NCBI RefSeq assembly: GCF_006517625.1
Contig: NZ_VHQI01000006.1
Span: 248,001-312,000 of the forward strand
Length of the DNA stretch: 64,000 nt
Reading direction: 5' to 3'
Source of the DNA: Mixta tenebrionis
GTDB taxonomy: Bacteria; Pseudomonadota; Gammaproteobacteria; Enterobacterales; Enterobacteriaceae
The notes beneath the pieces are model-generated. The model did not search any database. It was not told the origin of the DNA and saw only the letters and a program-made list of their open reading frames with translations. The position numbers and the translations under genes were made by a program. Positions 1 to 10,025 of this stretch are shown here, piece by piece. The first letter of the stretch is position 1. Each line of letters opens with the position of its first letter.

Positions 1-414
1 GAGATTAGTACGGGCGTTCGTATTTTTGCTGAAGGAAAAGATGTTACCAACAGCTCAATACCGCCGATTACGCTAAAAGATAAGAACGGCTATATGGATG
101 GTATTACGCCGGTATTACATTTTATTGGCAACGCCAGTTCGGTTTCCATCTCTTTGCAGGAACCCACCGGGCAGAATTTAATCTCGGAAAATAACGATGA
201 GATGAGAATCAAAACCTCCTGGGTGCGCGCGGATGGCGGTGAGGTAACCACGGCGTATCCGCTCCAGAACCAGCCGGTTTATCCAACATTACAGGATGTT
301 CCCGATCAGCTGAAAGGGGTTAAAATCCGTTTTATCTCGGCGGCGCGTAGCGAAACTTATCCGCTAGGTTTGTACAGCGGCACCTATGTGGTAACGGTGA
401 CGCCATCCGTTTAA
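1..414 (+). CDS. Probable fimbrial subunit, C-terminal part (5' truncated by window edge)
   Basis: The reading frame is open from base 1 and ends with TAA at 412-414. The first internal ATG is at 94, but codons upstream are also open, so the true start lies outside the window. About 137 residues are visible, rich in T, S, V and I, with no cysteine. The end, around GLYSGTYVVTVTP, resembles the closing beta strand of alpha-type (CS1/CFA-I or Ecp-like) pilins. That family call rests on the pattern only. Its GC looks lower than that of the glp genes. A hairpin follows at 428-450. It could instead be another beta-sandwich surface protein. Confidence 0.45.
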   Translation, partial: EISTGVRIFAEGKDVTNSSIPPITLKDKNGYMDGITPVLHFIGNASSVSISLQEPTGQNLISENNDEMRIKTSWVRADGGEVTTAYPLQNQPVYPTLQDVPDQLKGVKIRFISAARSETYPLGLYSGTYVVTVTPSV

Positions 415-427
415 CGGCGGTTGCCGT

Positions 428-450
428 CAGGGCAGAATAGCTCTGCCCTG
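428..450 (+). terminator. Hairpin after the fimbrial gene
   Basis: Inverted repeat CAGGGCAG / CTGCCCTG (428-435 and 443-450), 14 bp after the stop codon, followed by a short GTTTCC tail. The stem is good but the T-tract is weak. Confidence 0.5.
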
Positions 451-530
451 GTTTCCTGCGGACCTAACGGATTAATGCGGCGCAGGCGAGCGGCTTTAAA
501 ATTCAAATTAAGCGATTATATACAGCAGCA

Positions 531-566
531 GCCCAGGGCGATAAACCGTCGCCCTGGGCTTGTTGT
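531..566. terminator. Terminator between the fimbrial gene and glpD
   Basis: A perfect 11-bp stem (531-541 with 549-559) and a 7-nt loop. The plus side continues TTGTTGTTT. It lies 28 bp beyond the glpD stop, so it probably serves the convergent pair, although the minus-side T-run is poor. Confidence 0.6.
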
Positions 567-587
567 TTACTGATATTAAGCAAGCGC

Positions 588-2096
588 TTACGAGGCGAGA
601 GAAAGCGCGGGTTTTTTGCCATGCGCTTCCAGCCACTGCGCTACCCGCTCTTTCTGAGCATCGTTCAGCCACATACCCAGCTTGGTGCGACGCCAGATGG
701 CATCGTCCCGCTCGCGTACCCATTCGTTTTCCACCAGGTAACGCAGTTCTGCTTCATAAAAACCGTGTCCGAACTCTTCTCCCAGATCCGCCAGCGCGGT
801 TGCGTTCTGTAAGATCAGCTCGCTGTTGCCGCCATAGGTGCGGGCATAGTGGCGCGCCATGCTCTCACTGATAAACGGATAGCGGCGGCGCAGGCTGGCG
901 GCGTAATCCTCACGCGTTCCGGCGATATCGCCGCCAGGCAGTACGGCATTTTTGGTCCATGCCGGGCCGGCGTCAGGATAATATTTCGCCAGTTTGTCCA
1001 GCGCATGCTCGGCCAGCTTGCGGTAGGTGGTCAGCTTGCCGCCGAAAACCGACAGCAGCGGCGCCTTGCCGGCATCGTCACGTACATCAAGCGTATAGTC
1101 GCGCGTAATGGCCTGGGGCGAATCGGACTCATCATCGCACAGCGGGCGCACGCCGGAGTAGGTCCAGACGATATCCTGACGCGTCAGCGGCTTGTTAAAA
1201 TGCGCGTTATAAACTTTCAGCAGGTAGTCGATTTCGCTGTCGTCGATTTTAACCTGCCCGGCATCGCCTTTATATTCGACGTCGGTGGTGCCGATAATGG
1301 AAAACTCATCCATCCACGGGATAACGAATACGATACGATGATCTTCGTTTTGCAGGATATAGGCCTGTTTTTCGCTATGTACGCGCGGCACCACGATATG
1401 GCTGCCTTTAATCAGACGGATGCCGTAAGGCGATTTCAGCTGCAGGCCGTCGTCGAACAGCTGTTTAACCCAGGGACCGGCGGCGTTGACCAGGCCTTTT
1501 GCCCGCCACGTCAGTTTTTTTCCGCTGTCGATATCTTCTGCTTCTACTATCCACAGGCTATTTTCGCGCCAGGCGCGGGTAACGCGCGTGCGGGTGCGCA
1601 CTTCGCCGCCCTGCTTTACCACTTCCTGCGCGTTCAACACCACCAGGCGCGCATCGTCGACCCAGCAGTCGGAATATTCGAAACCGCGCGAAATTTCCGG
1701 TTTCAGTACCGACGCTGAGCCAAAGCGCACGCCCTTGCTGCCCGGCAGGCTGGTGCGTTTACCCAGATGATCGTAGAGGAACAGACCGGCGCGGATCATC
1801 CATGCCGGACGTAAGTGCGGGCGATGGGGCAGGCGAAAGCGCATGGGAAAGGCAATATGCGGCGCCATTTTCAGCAGCACTTCACGCTCGGCCAGCGCTT
1901 CACTGACCAGGCGGAACTCATAGTGCTCCAGATAGCGTAAGCCGCCGTGAATCAGCTTTGAGCTGGCGGAAGAAGTCGCGCAAGCCAGATCCTGCGCCTC
2001 CAGCATCAGCACTGACAGACCGCGTCCTGCGGCATCGGCCGCAATACCGGCACCGTTGATGCCGCCGCCGATAACGATCAGATCTTTGGTTTCCAC
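588..2096 (-). CDS. glpD: Aerobic glycerol-3-phosphate dehydrogenase
   Basis: FAD enzyme of the inner-membrane face that oxidises sn-glycerol 3-phosphate to dihydroxyacetone phosphate and passes electrons to quinone. The 502-residue product matches E. coli GlpD (501 aa) closely along its length. The N-terminal FAD-binding GGGINGAG lies at residues 10-17, and the HGGLRYLE segment follows near residue 50. I chose the GTG at 2096: GGAGGAG lies just upstream and the protein then begins VETKDLIV, as in the family. The longer frame to 2147 runs through the operators and is not conserved. Two GlpR operators overlap the promoter. It is divergent from glpE. The product feeds central metabolism together with GlpR-controlled uptake encoded elsewhere. 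Confidence 0.97.
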   Translation of the reverse strand: METKDLIVIGGGINGAGIAADAAGRGLSVLMLEAQDLACATSSASSKLIHGGLRYLEHYEFRLVSEALAEREVLLKMAPHIAFPMRFRLPHRPHLRPAWMIRAGLFLYDHLGKRTSLPGSKGVRFGSASVLKPEISRGFEYSDCWVDDARLVVLNAQEVVKQGGEVRTRTRVTRAWRENSLWIVEAEDIDSGKKLTWRAKGLVNAAGPWVKQLFDDGLQLKSPYGIRLIKGSHIVVPRVHSEKQAYILQNEDHRIVFVIPWMDEFSIIGTTDVEYKGDAGQVKIDDSEIDYLLKVYNAHFNKPLTRQDIVWTYSGVRPLCDDESDSPQAITRDYTLDVRDDAGKAPLLSVFGGKLTTYRKLAEHALDKLAKYYPDAGPAWTKNAVLPGGDIAGTREDYAASLRRRYPFISESMARHYARTYGGNSELILQNATALADLGEEFGHGFYEAELRYLVENEWVRERDDAIWRRTKLGMWLNDAQKERVAQWLEAHGKKPALSLAS

Positions 2097-2109
2097 GTCA
2101 TCTCCTCCG

Positions 2110-2148
2110 ATGTTCGAAATAGTTCGTCTATGCTCGTTTTCGAACATG
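2110..2148. promoter_or_regulatory. Tandem GlpR operators upstream of glpD
   Basis: Two adjoining 20-bp imperfect palindromes, ATGTTCGAAATAGTTCGTCT (2110-2129) and TATGCTCGTTTTCGAACATG (2129-2148), contain the TTCG/CGAA halves typical of GlpR sites. They start 13 bp upstream of the glpD start codon. The expected role is repression relieved by glycerol 3-phosphate, with GlpR encoded 1.5 kb away. Confidence 0.75.
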
Positions 2149-2365
2149 ATGATAATCGTAAACCAACATTGACGCCAGCGTTAACCCAATAAAAACATCT
2201 TTGCGTGATTGAGTTAACATTATTGCTGGCCGGCGGCAGTAACCGCTTTGCTGGTCTGGTTATTGTGGCGGCGCTTCGCGCTACAATAGGGAGGACCGGC
2301 GGCGCTAAGCCGTTTTGCTACGGCTGCCCGTCGCGCGTCCCGGCACTGGCGAACTGGAAACTAAC

Positions 2366-2683
2366 ATGGAACAATTTGAATGCATTAGCGTCGATATGGC
2401 GCAACACTATCTGACAGAGCGCGAGGCGTTGCTGGTAGATGTCCGCGATCCGCAAAGTTTTGCCGCAGGACATGCTAAGGGGGCGTTTCATCTGACAAAC
2501 GACACCCTGAACCACTTTATGCAGCAGGCGGATTTTGCCACGCCGGTGCTGGTGATGTGTTACCACGGCAATAGCAGCAAAGGGGCCGCACAGTATCTGA
2601 TTCACCAGGGATTTGAACAGGTTTACAGTATAGATGGCGGCTTTGACGCCTGGCGTACGGCTTATCCGCAGCTGGTAGAATAA
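2366..2683 (+). CDS. glpE: Thiosulfate sulfurtransferase (rhodanese) GlpE
   Basis: Single-domain cytoplasmic rhodanese that moves sulfane sulfur from thiosulfate to cyanide or thioredoxin. It has 105 residues (E. coli 108). The active-site loop CYHGNSSKG begins at C65, exactly the family position. The ATG at 2366 gives MEQFECIS, matching E. coli MDQFECIN. An upstream ATG at 2315 adds 17 unconserved residues and was rejected. It is the first gene of glpEGR, with glpG 34 bp downstream. The ribosome-binding site is weak. Confidence 0.95.
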   Translation: MEQFECISVDMAQHYLTEREALLVDVRDPQSFAAGHAKGAFHLTNDTLNHFMQQADFATPVLVMCYHGNSSKGAAQYLIHQGFEQVYSIDGGFDAWRTAYPQLVE

Positions 2684-2717
2684 GCCTTACGCCGAACGAC
2701 AGAATCAGGGAAGGAAT

Positions 2718-3539
2718 ATGATACGGCTTACAGGATTTGCTGACCCGCGTATGGCGCAGCTGTTTGTGGACTATATGGCGGTGCGCGGCATCAGGTTATA
2801 TATCGTACCGGAAGAGCGGCTGACCGTCGTGCTGGAAGATGAGAGCCAGCGGGAGATTGTCGAAAACGAACTTAAACAGTTCCTGGACGAACCGCTGCAG
2901 CCGCGCTATCAGGCCGCCAGCTGGCGGAGAGAGCGTATTGACAGCACAGCGTTATGGCGGGGAGAAAGCATCCTGACGCTGCTGCGCCAACGCGCCGGAC
3001 CGCTCACGATAACGCTCGCGCTGCTCTGCTGCGTTATCTTTGTGGCGATGCGGCTTTTCGGCGATCTGACCCTGCTTGCCTGGCTGAGCTGGCGCATGGA
3101 CGGCGGGCAGCTTTCTCAGCCCTGGCGCTGGGTTAGCCATATCCTGCTGCATTTCTCGCTGCTGCATTTGCTGTTTAATCTGCTGTGGTGGTGGTATATC
3201 GGCGGCATGCTGGAAAAGCATCTCGGCAGCAGCAAGCTGTTGGTGATTACGCTGATTGCAGCGCTGCTGGGCGGCTGGCTGCAGGCGCAGTACGACGGCC
3301 TCTTCTTTAGCGGCTTGTCCGGCGTGGTCTGCGCGCTTATGGGCTACGCCTGGCTACGCGGCGAACGCGATCCCGCCGGCGATATTTTTCTGCCGCGCGG
3401 CCTGATGGTTTTTATCGCGCTTTGGCTGGCCGTTATCTACATCACTATTCCTGACGCGTCGGCTGTCGCCCTTGTTATTTGTCTGGCCGCGGGCATGGCG
3501 ATGGCCTTTGTCGATACGCTCCGCCGGCGCTATCGCTGA
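2718..3539 (+). CDS. glpG: Rhomboid protein GlpG, probably catalytically inactive (catalytic His replaced)
   Basis: Six-helix inner-membrane rhomboid with a cytosolic N-terminal domain (about residues 1-90), 273 aa against 276 in E. coli. Much of the active site is conserved: the oxyanion residues in LLHLLFNLLWWWY and the nucleophile in GLSGVV, S201. In the last helix, however, the E. coli motif GAHIAGLAVG, with catalytic H254, reads VALVICLAAG here. Aligned from the conserved AMAFVD end, the histidine position is L252 and the following helix-packing glycine is cysteine. The TM5-TM6 loop is also two residues shorter. The frame is continuous and no shifted frame restores the His motif. By family knowledge, the Ser-His dyad is required for proteolysis, so this looks like a pseudoprotease or a non-proteolytic membrane factor. 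A strong ATG start follows GGAAGG. Confidence 0.92.
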   Translation: MIRLTGFADPRMAQLFVDYMAVRGIRLYIVPEERLTVVLEDESQREIVENELKQFLDEPLQPRYQAASWRRERIDSTALWRGESILTLLRQRAGPLTITLALLCCVIFVAMRLFGDLTLLAWLSWRMDGGQLSQPWRWVSHILLHFSLLHLLFNLLWWWYIGGMLEKHLGSSKLLVITLIAALLGGWLQAQYDGLFFSGLSGVVCALMGYAWLRGERDPAGDIFLPRGLMVFIALWLAVIYITIPDASAVALVICLAAGMAMAFVDTLRRRYR

Positions 3540-3553
3540 CGATTGATTATTCT

Positions 3554-3583
3554 CAGGCTGCCGCTTAAACGGGATGCAGCCTG
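3554..3583. repeat. Intercistronic hairpin glpG-glpR
   Basis: Perfect 8-bp inverted repeat CAGGCTGC / GCAGCCTG (3554-3561 and 3576-3583) with a 14-nt loop and no T-tract. It may be an mRNA 3'-end stabiliser or a processing site. Confidence 0.5.
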
Positions 3584-3609
3584 ATGCCATACCTGTACAG
3601 GAGATTTAT

Positions 3610-4368
3610 GTGAAGCAGACGCAACGTCATGACGCGATTATCGATCTGGTCCGGCGCCAGGGTTATGTCAGTACTGAAGAGCTGGTGGAGCATTTTGACG
3701 TCAGTCCGCAAACCATCCGGCGCGATCTGAACGATCTGGCGGAGCAGAATAAGATCCAGCGGCATCACGGCGGCGCGGCGCTGCCTTCCAGCTCAGAAAA
3801 TACCGCCTGGCAGGATCGTAAGATGATGTGGTCGGCGGAAAAGGCGCGTATCGCCCAGCGGGTGGCGAGCCAGATTCCTGACGGCGCCACGCTGTTTATT
3901 GATATCGGCACCACGCCGGAGGCGGTGGCGCACGCGCTGCTGCATCATAACGATCTGCGTATTGTTACCAACAATCTCAATGTTGCGACGCTGCTGATGA
4001 CCAAGCCTGACTTTCGTTTGATCATCGCCGGCGGCGAAGTGCGCACGCGCGACGGCGGCATTATGGGCGAGGCGACGCTGGATTTTATCTCCCAGTTTCG
4101 GCTCGACTACGGCATTCTCGGCATCAGCGGCATCGATATGGATGGTTCGCTGCTGGAGTTTGATTATCACGAGGTTCGCACCAAGCGGGCGATTATTGAG
4201 AATTCACGCTGCGTAATGCTGGTCACCGACCATTCCAAATTCGGCCGCAATGCGATGGTGAATCTGGGCAATATGAGCCTGATCGACTACCTCTTTACTA
4301 ATGAAGCGCCGCCCGCCAGCGTGATGAAAGTGATCGAGCAGCACGAGGTTCATCTGGAGCTGTGCTGA
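3610..4368 (+). CDS. glpR: Glycerol-3-phosphate regulon repressor
   Basis: DeoR-family repressor of the glp regulon, released by glycerol 3-phosphate. The product is 252 aa, the E. coli length. An N-terminal helix-turn-helix (about residues 5-55, YVSTEELVEHFDVSPQTIRRD) is followed by the DeoR sugar-phosphate sensor domain with FIDIGTTPEAVAHAL. The GTG at 3610 gives VKQTQRHD, matching E. coli MKQTQRHN, with AGGAG about 7 bp upstream. The longer ATG frame from 3574 has no matching extension in the family. It is last in glpEGR. Its stop is only 2 bp from the malT stop on the other strand, because the E. coli rtcAB/rtcR block is absent. Confidence 0.96.
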   Translation: MKQTQRHDAIIDLVRRQGYVSTEELVEHFDVSPQTIRRDLNDLAEQNKIQRHHGGAALPSSSENTAWQDRKMMWSAEKARIAQRVASQIPDGATLFIDIGTTPEAVAHALLHHNDLRIVTNNLNVATLLMTKPDFRLIIAGGEVRTRDGGIMGEATLDFISQFRLDYGILGISGIDMDGSLLEFDYHEVRTKRAIIENSRCVMLVTDHSKFGRNAMVNLGNMSLIDYLFTNEAPPASVMKVIEQHEVHLELC

Positions 4369-4370
4369 AA

Positions 4371-7088
4371 TCAGGCCACGCTCATGCCCATCAGGTGCAG
4401 TAAATGCTGCGCCTGCTGCACCGCCTCCCGGCGATGCATCACCCCAAGCTTTTGATACAGATTACGAATATGGGTTTTTATCGTGGTCTGCGCCACGGCC
4501 AGCTCGCCGGCGATCTGATCGTTACTGTAGCCGGAATAGATCAGGCCGAGCACCTGCCATTCGCGCTGGGTTAACGGACTGGTGCGAATCAGCTCCGGCA
4601 CCTGCGGATGATTCAACAGGCGGCTGACGAAGCTCTCGTCGAAATGGGCGAATTTATGACGATGATGCTGGTTAATATCGCGCAAAATGCGCTGCGCCCG
4701 ATGCTGCTCCAGCTCCGGCAGCGTATGCAGCTGCAGCAGCTGGCGCAGCTGCTGCGCCATCGTCTCGCCTTCTATGACGAAGTGGCTGATAAAACCGGTG
4801 CGGTTCGCCAGCGTCAGCGCTTCTATCAGCGCCTGTTGCGCGGCGCTTTTCCGTTCGGTTTGCCAGTAAAGCGCGTTGAGCAGCAGCAGGTTACGGTTCA
4901 TATCGCTGGTTAAACGTAGCCGCCGGGCATTTTCGTTTAGCTCATCCAGCACCACTTCCGCCTCATCAAACTGCCCCAGCAGAATCTGGACGCGGGCGAT
5001 ATTGCGCCACTGCCCCTGAGAGAAGTGGTTATCGGCGCTGGCGGGCCTGGCGGTCAGCCGTAGCCAGTTAGCGGCGGCGACTTTATCGCCGGTCATCTGC
5101 CAGTAGATAACGCGCGGCTTATCGGCGTTGGTTACCCAGTCGCTGTGATACTGGCCGTTGCCCAGCAGATTTTCGCAGCGAATTAAATGGCGGCGCGCGT
5201 TGTCCAGATCGCCCCGCGCCAGCGCGCATTTCGCCAGCATAGCCAGGCACTGCAGCTGCTGCTGCGGCTGGAAGTTGGCCAGTACCGCCAATCCTTTGCG
5301 CGCTGTGGCCTCCGCCTCGTCGAGACGCGCCCATGACCAGAGCAGCTGAGAGCGAATGCGCAGCAGAAATTCATGCATCGGCAGCTGCTCCAGCCCCTCT
5401 TCATTGATCAGCGCAAACGCCTTTTCCTGAATATCCCACGCGGTTTGTAAGAAGCCCTGCGCCAGCAGGATCTCGCTCTGCTGCAGCAGCGCCCAGAGCG
5501 CGTAATGACAGCTGTTATAGTGGTGCGCCATTTCTTCGGTCTGCTGCATAACCGTTAGCGCCGCTTCCAGCTCGCCCTGACAGTGCAGCACCTCGCCCTT
5601 GACAGATGTGGCGACGATGCGGCTGTAGTAATGCGCCAGCGGCAGATGAGCCAGCGCCTGATTCGCCAGACGTTCCGCCTCTTCCGGCTTACCGGCGTTG
5701 ATGGCGACCTGCGCGCGCAGCGCATCAAATTCGGCGCCCAGCACCGGATCGATGGCGATTTGCTGCGTCGTCATCTCTTCTTCCGCCCGCGCCAGCAGCA
5801 AATTGACTTCGCCGTAGCGGTGCTGACTCTGCGCCAGCCAGGCCTGCAGCAGAATCAGACGCGGGTTATCGACCAGCAGCTGCCACGGCAGCGCTTTCAA
5901 CCCTTCCTCCAGCAGCGCCAGCTCGCTGTGGTTAAACAGCGACCAGGCGTGATGCAGCAAAATATCGCGCAGCAGCGCGGTATCTGCCGCCGCCAGCGCA
6001 TGATGGATCGCCTCGCCGGCGTAGCCGAGCGCCATCCAGCCTTCGGCCGCCGCGCGATGCAGCTGCTGCAGCTCGCCGCCTAACTCCCACTGACTGCGCT
6101 GGCGCAGAAAGCTGGCAAACAGCGGATGGAAATTAAACCAGCCGCCGCGATCGTCCATTCGTTGCAGAAACAGGCCCTGACGCTCGGTTTCCTCAAGGCG
6201 CAGCTGCGCGTTCTCCTCGCCGGTCAGGCGGGCGATTAACGTATCGTTCATCGATCGCAGCACCGAGCTACGCAGCAGAAAATTACGCGTTGCGCTGTCC
6301 ACATAGCCCAGCACTTCATCTACCAGATAATCCGAGAGGTGGCTGGCGTTGATGCCGGCCAGACGCTGAGCGGACTGATGCGTCGGCGTATTCGACTGGC
6401 GTTCCGTCAGGGCGATAAGCTGCAGGGCGGTGGCCCAGCCCGCCACTTCGTCGCACAAACGCTGCGAATCATCCGCGCTTATCGGGCGCTGCAAACGGCA
6501 GTCAAAAAACTGCCTTGCCTCCTGCGGCGTAAAGGCCAGCGACTGGCTGTTGATTTCCAGCAGCTGCTCGCGCACCCGCAGATTCGCGATACCGAGCGAG
6601 GGCAGGTTGCGCGACAGAATAATCAGCGTCAGGTTTTCTGGCTGATGGCGGATAAAGAAACGCATCGCCTGATGAATGGCGTCGTTGGTAATCAGATGAT
6701 AATCGTCAATGACCAGAAAAAGCGGGCGCTGCCACTCGGCGAGCTCGACAAACAGCTGGGAGAACAGCGCGCTCAGGCTGGCGTATTGCCGCTTCTGCGC
6801 CAGCGCTTCGCTGCGTAGACAGTGTCCGCCGGTTGCCTGTTGCATCGCCGCCATAAAGTAGTTGGCGAAGCGCTCCGGATAGTTATCGCTTTCATCCAGC
6901 GAATACCAGCCGAGATCGCTTTTGTCTGCGGCCCACTGGGCGACCAGCGTGGTTTTGCCGTAGCCGGCCGGGCTGCTGATTAACGCTAAGCGGTAGTGCG
7001 CAATGTTCGCAAGCCTGGCTATCAAACGCTCCCGAACAATGGTGTTCTGAAGCCGCAGCGGACGGCTGAGTTTCGACGGTATCAGCAT
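4371..7088 (-). CDS. malT: Maltose regulon transcriptional activator MalT
   Basis: ATP- and maltotriose-dependent activator of the mal genes, STAND-class ATPase. It has 905 aa (E. coli 901). The Walker [10 protein letters not shown] lies at residues 39-47, followed by VIDDYHL (Walker B-like), the winged-helix and helical sensor region, and a LuxR-type helix-turn-helix in the last 65 residues ([21 protein letters not shown]). It is divergent from malPQ across 481 bp, and a CRP site like that of E. coli malT sits 124 bp upstream of its start. The ribosome-binding site is weak, which fits the low expression known for malT. Confidence 0.97.
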   Translation of the reverse strand: MLIPSKLSRPLRLQNTIVRERLIARLANIAHYRLALISSPAGYGKTTLVAQWAADKSDLGWYSLDESDNYPERFANYFMAAMQQATGGHCLRSEALAQKRQYASLSALFSQLFVELAEWQRPLFLVIDDYHLITNDAIHQAMRFFIRHQPENLTLIILSRNLPSLGIANLRVREQLLEINSQSLAFTPQEARQFFDCRLQRPISADDSQRLCDEVAGWATALQLIALTERQSNTPTHQSAQRLAGINASHLSDYLVDEVLGYVDSATRNFLLRSSVLRSMNDTLIARLTGEENAQLRLEETERQGLFLQRMDDRGGWFNFHPLFASFLRQRSQWELGGELQQLHRAAAEGWMALGYAGEAIHHALAAADTALLRDILLHHAWSLFNHSELALLEEGLKALPWQLLVDNPRLILLQAWLAQSQHRYGEVNLLLARAEEEMTTQQIAIDPVLGAEFDALRAQVAINAGKPEEAERLANQALAHLPLAHYYSRIVATSVKGEVLHCQGELEAALTVMQQTEEMAHHYNSCHYALWALLQQSEILLAQGFLQTAWDIQEKAFALINEEGLEQLPMHEFLLRIRSQLLWSWARLDEAEATARKGLAVLANFQPQQQLQCLAMLAKCALARGDLDNARRHLIRCENLLGNGQYHSDWVTNADKPRVIYWQMTGDKVAAANWLRLTARPASADNHFSQGQWRNIARVQILLGQFDEAEVVLDELNENARRLRLTSDMNRNLLLLNALYWQTERKSAAQQALIEALTLANRTGFISHFVIEGETMAQQLRQLLQLHTLPELEQHRAQRILRDINQHHRHKFAHFDESFVSRLLNHPQVPELIRTSPLTQREWQVLGLIYSGYSNDQIAGELAVAQTTIKTHIRNLYQKLGVMHRREAVQQAQHLLHLMGMSVA

Positions 7089-7211
7089 GGCGACACTTCA
7101 CTGTGTTGACATAGAAGGAAACAAAAAGAATTAATTCACGGCGTGTAATTATTCAGTACTTTCTGACGACCGACAGCGTAATGCAAGGATAAGGAGCGGG
7201 CACAGTTCATT

Positions 7212-7233
7212 AAGTTGCACCTCATCACATTTC
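7212..7233 (-). promoter_or_regulatory. CRP site of malT
   Basis: On the minus strand the sequence reads AAATGTGATGAGGTGCAACTT. It contains TGTGA-N6-GCAA, the same degenerate layout remembered for the E. coli malT CRP site. Its position upstream of malT fits cAMP-CRP activation. Confidence 0.65.
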
Positions 7234-7462
7234 TTTATCATTTTTTGGCATTTTTTTGATTAATGTCTAGCGGGTGCGAAGTTTATGTAAGTTAAAGGTT
7301 AATGTAACGGGTTTTGTCTTCAGCTGATAGCGGGGTTGTTCTGCTAATTACGGCAAAATTTATCATTTTGTTTACATTTATTGCCGCGCGCCGTAAGCAT
7401 TTTTCCTTAATAACGTCTTAACTAATTGGGCGGGCGAATAACCGTTGCGACTACGCCCTGCG

Positions 7463-7497
7463 GCTCCTCCCCATTGAATCCGATGCCGGGAGGATGC
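7463..7497. promoter_or_regulatory. MalT boxes upstream of malP
   Basis: GGGGAGGAGC on the minus strand (7463-7472) and GGGAGGATGC on the plus strand (7488-7497) both resemble the MalT consensus GGGGA(T/G)GAGG. They face each other 73-107 bp before the malP start, the position expected for activation of malPQ. Confidence 0.6.
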
Positions 7498-7569
7498 TCT
7501 CCTGAGCGCTTAACGTCAGCATGTGCGCATCATTTTTGCGAAACCATTTACTTAGCGGAAGAGATTTGT

Positions 7570-9975
7570 ATGTCGCAGCAAAAATTTAATCAGGCACGTT
7601 TTGAGGCGGCGTTAACGCGCCAGTGGCAATATCTGGGGCTGGCAAGCGCCAGTGAAATGACCCGACATCAGTGGTGGCAGGCGGTCAGCGCGGCGCTGGC
7701 GGAGCTGCTGGCGGCGCAGCCGGTAGCGCAGCCGGGCAAGGCGCAGCGCCATGTAAACTACCTCTCAATGGAGTTTCTGATTGGCCGGCTGACCGGCAAT
7801 AACCTGATCAACCTTGGCTGGTATGACGCGGTAAAAACGCTGCTGGCGGAGCAGGGCGTTGAGCTAAGCGCGCTGCTGGAGGAGGAGATCGATCCGGCGC
7901 TCGGCAACGGCGGTTTAGGGCGTCTGGCGGCCTGCTATCTTGATTCGATGGCGACGGTGGGACAGTCGGCTATCGGCTACGGCCTGAATTATCAGTATGG
8001 CCTGTTTCGCCAGTCGTTTGCCGGGGGGCAGCAGCGTGAGGCGCCGGATGACTGGCAGCGCGATCGCTATCCCTGGTTTCGCCATAACGCCGCGCTGGAT
8101 GTGCAGGTTGGCATCGGCGGAAGGGTGATAAAAAACGGCGACGGCTCGCTACGCTGGGAACCGGCGTTTCTCATGCGCGGCGAGGCCTGGGACCTGCCGG
8201 TTATCGGCTACCGCAACGGCCTGGCGCAGCCGCTGCGCCTGTGGCAGGCGACTCACGCTCATCCGTTCGATCTCTCGCTGTTTAACGAGGGAGAGTTCCT
8301 GCAGGCGGAGCAGCCGGGCATCGATGCGGCTAAGCTGACGAAAGTGCTCTATCCCAACGACAATCATCAGGCCGGCAAGCGCCTGCGCCTGATGCAGCAA
8401 TATTTCCAGTGCGCCTGCTCGGTGGCGGATATTTTGCGCCGTCATCATCAGGCCGGACGCGCGCTGGCGACGCTGCCCGATTATGAGGTAATTCAGCTTA
8501 ATGATACCCATCCCACCATTGCGATACCCGAGCTGCTGCGCGTTCTGCTGGATGAGCATCAGCTGTCGTGGGAAGAGGCGTGGCATATCAGCAGCAGGGT
8601 TTTCGCCTATACCAACCATACGCTGATGCCGGAGGCGCTGGAGCGCTGGGACGAACGTCTGGTGCGCTCGCTGCTGCCGCGGCACTTTATGATTATCAAA
8701 GAGATTAACCGGCGCTTTAAAAAGCTGGCGGCGCAGCAGTGGCCGGGCGATGAGGCGGTATGGGAAAAAGTAGCGGTGCTGCACGATAAGCAGGTGCGGA
8801 TGGCGAACCTGTGCGTGGTAAGCGGCTTTGCGGTTAACGGCGTGGCGGCGCTGCACTCTGAGCTGGTGGTAAAAGATCTGTTCCCGGAGTATTACCAGCT
8901 GTGGCCGCATAAATTTTTCAACGTCACCAACGGCATTACGCCGCGCCGCTGGCTGAAGCAGTGTAACCCGGCCCTGTCGGCGTTAATCGACGAAACCTTA
9001 GGCCATCAGCGCTGGGTGACGCAGCTTGATGCGTTAACAGGGCTGGAGCCATATGCCGATGATAAGGCGTTTCGCCAGCGCTATCGCCAGATCAAACTCG
9101 ACAACAAGCAGCGGCTGGCGGCCTGGGTGCAGCAGGTTGCCGGCATTGAAATCAACCCCGCCGCGCTGTTTGACGTACAGATCAAACGGCTGCACGAGTA
9201 CAAGCGTCAGCATCTCGCGCTGCTGCATATTCTGCACTGCTATCGTCAACTGCGCGACAATCCGCAGCTGGATAAAACGCCGCGCGTCTTCCTGTTCGGC
9301 GCCAAGGCCGCGCCCGGCTACTACCTGGCGAAAAATATCATTTACGCGATCAATAAAGTCGCGGAGACGATCAATAACGATCCGCTGATCGGCGATCGTC
9401 TGAAGGTGGTATTTATTCCCGATTATTGCGTCAGCGCCGCAGAGCGGCTGATCCCGGCGGCGGATCTTTCCGAGCAGATCTCTACCGCCGGCTATGAGGC
9501 TTCCGGCACCGGCAACATGAAGCTCGCCCTGAACGGCGCGCTGACTATCGGCACGCTGGATGGCGCCAACGTCGAAATTGCTGAGCAGGTGGGCGAAGAG
9601 AATATTTTTATCTTTGGCAACCGCGTGGATGAAGTGAAAGCGCTGAAGGCGAACGGCTACGATCCGAAAAAGCTGCGTAAGAAAGATAAGCATCTCGACG
9701 GGCTGCTGAAAGAGCTGGAGAAGGGCCATTTTAGCGATGGTGATAAGCATGCCTTTGATTTGCTGATGAATAGCCTGACGAAGCAGGGCGATCCCTGGCT
9801 GGTGCTGGCGGATTTCGCCGACTACATTGCGGCGCAGGAGCGCGTGGAGGCGCTGTGGCGTGATAAGGAAGCCTGGACGCGGGCAGCTATTCTGAATACA
9901 GCGCGTACCGGCATGTTCAGCTCCGATCGCTCTGTACGCGACTATCAGCAGCGTATCTGGCAGAGCCAGCGCTGA
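7570..9975 (+). CDS. malP: Maltodextrin phosphorylase
   Basis: GT35 PLP-dependent phosphorylase that releases glucose 1-phosphate from maltodextrins in the cytoplasm. The product is 801 aa (E. coli 797) with conservation throughout. [10 protein letters not shown] lies near residue 116, and the PLP lysine is K651 within [14 protein letters not shown]. The ATG at 7570 gives MSQQKFNQ, as in E. coli MSQPIFN. It follows GGAAGAG, whereas the frame from 7426 crosses the MalT boxes. It forms an operon with malQ, 50 bp downstream, across a small AGCGGC/GCCGCT hairpin (9981-9996). Expression is expected to depend on MalT. Confidence 0.97.
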   Translation: MSQQKFNQARFEAALTRQWQYLGLASASEMTRHQWWQAVSAALAELLAAQPVAQPGKAQRHVNYLSMEFLIGRLTGNNLINLGWYDAVKTLLAEQGVELSALLEEEIDPALGNGGLGRLAACYLDSMATVGQSAIGYGLNYQYGLFRQSFAGGQQREAPDDWQRDRYPWFRHNAALDVQVGIGGRVIKNGDGSLRWEPAFLMRGEAWDLPVIGYRNGLAQPLRLWQATHAHPFDLSLFNEGEFLQAEQPGIDAAKLTKVLYPNDNHQAGKRLRLMQQYFQCACSVADILRRHHQAGRALATLPDYEVIQLNDTHPTIAIPELLRVLLDEHQLSWEEAWHISSRVFAYTNHTLMPEALERWDERLVRSLLPRHFMIIKEINRRFKKLAAQQWPGDEAVWEKVAVLHDKQVRMANLCVVSGFAVNGVAALHSELVVKDLFPEYYQLWPHKFFNVTNGITPRRWLKQCNPALSALIDETLGHQRWVTQLDALTGLEPYADDKAFRQRYRQIKLDNKQRLAAWVQQVAGIEINPAALFDVQIKRLHEYKRQHLALLHILHCYRQLRDNPQLDKTPRVFLFGAKAAPGYYLAKNIIYAINKVAETINNDPLIGDRLKVVFIPDYCVSAAERLIPAADLSEQISTAGYEASGTGNMKLALNGALTIGTLDGANVEIAEQVGEENIFIFGNRVDEVKALKANGYDPKKLRKKDKHLDGLLKELEKGHFSDGDKHAFDLLMNSLTKQGDPWLVLADFADYIAAQERVEALWRDKEAWTRAAILNTARTGMFSSDRSVRDYQQRIWQSQR

Positions 9976-10025
9976 AGGAGAGCGGCGCAGGCCGCTTATA
10001 GTCAATCATGGGTTCAGGAAGCGTT

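Larger units (their letters stand above)
7089..7569. other. malT-malP divergent control region
   Basis: 481 bp with no gene. It holds the malT CRP site (7212-7233), an AT-rich central stretch (about 7230-7410) and two MalT-box-like elements on the malP side. An ATG-less open frame from 7426 merely extends malP and is not conserved. Confidence 0.7.

Noticed and set aside
849-1718. 289-codon open frame opposite glpD
   Set aside because: Same GC effect. There is no ribosome-binding site and no family features.
7426-7569. N-terminal extension of malP
   Set aside because: It runs through the MalT boxes and is unlike any MalP. The ATG at 7570 matches the family.
9034-10005. 323-codon frame opposite malP
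   Set aside because: Antisense shadow of a conserved enzyme, no start signal.
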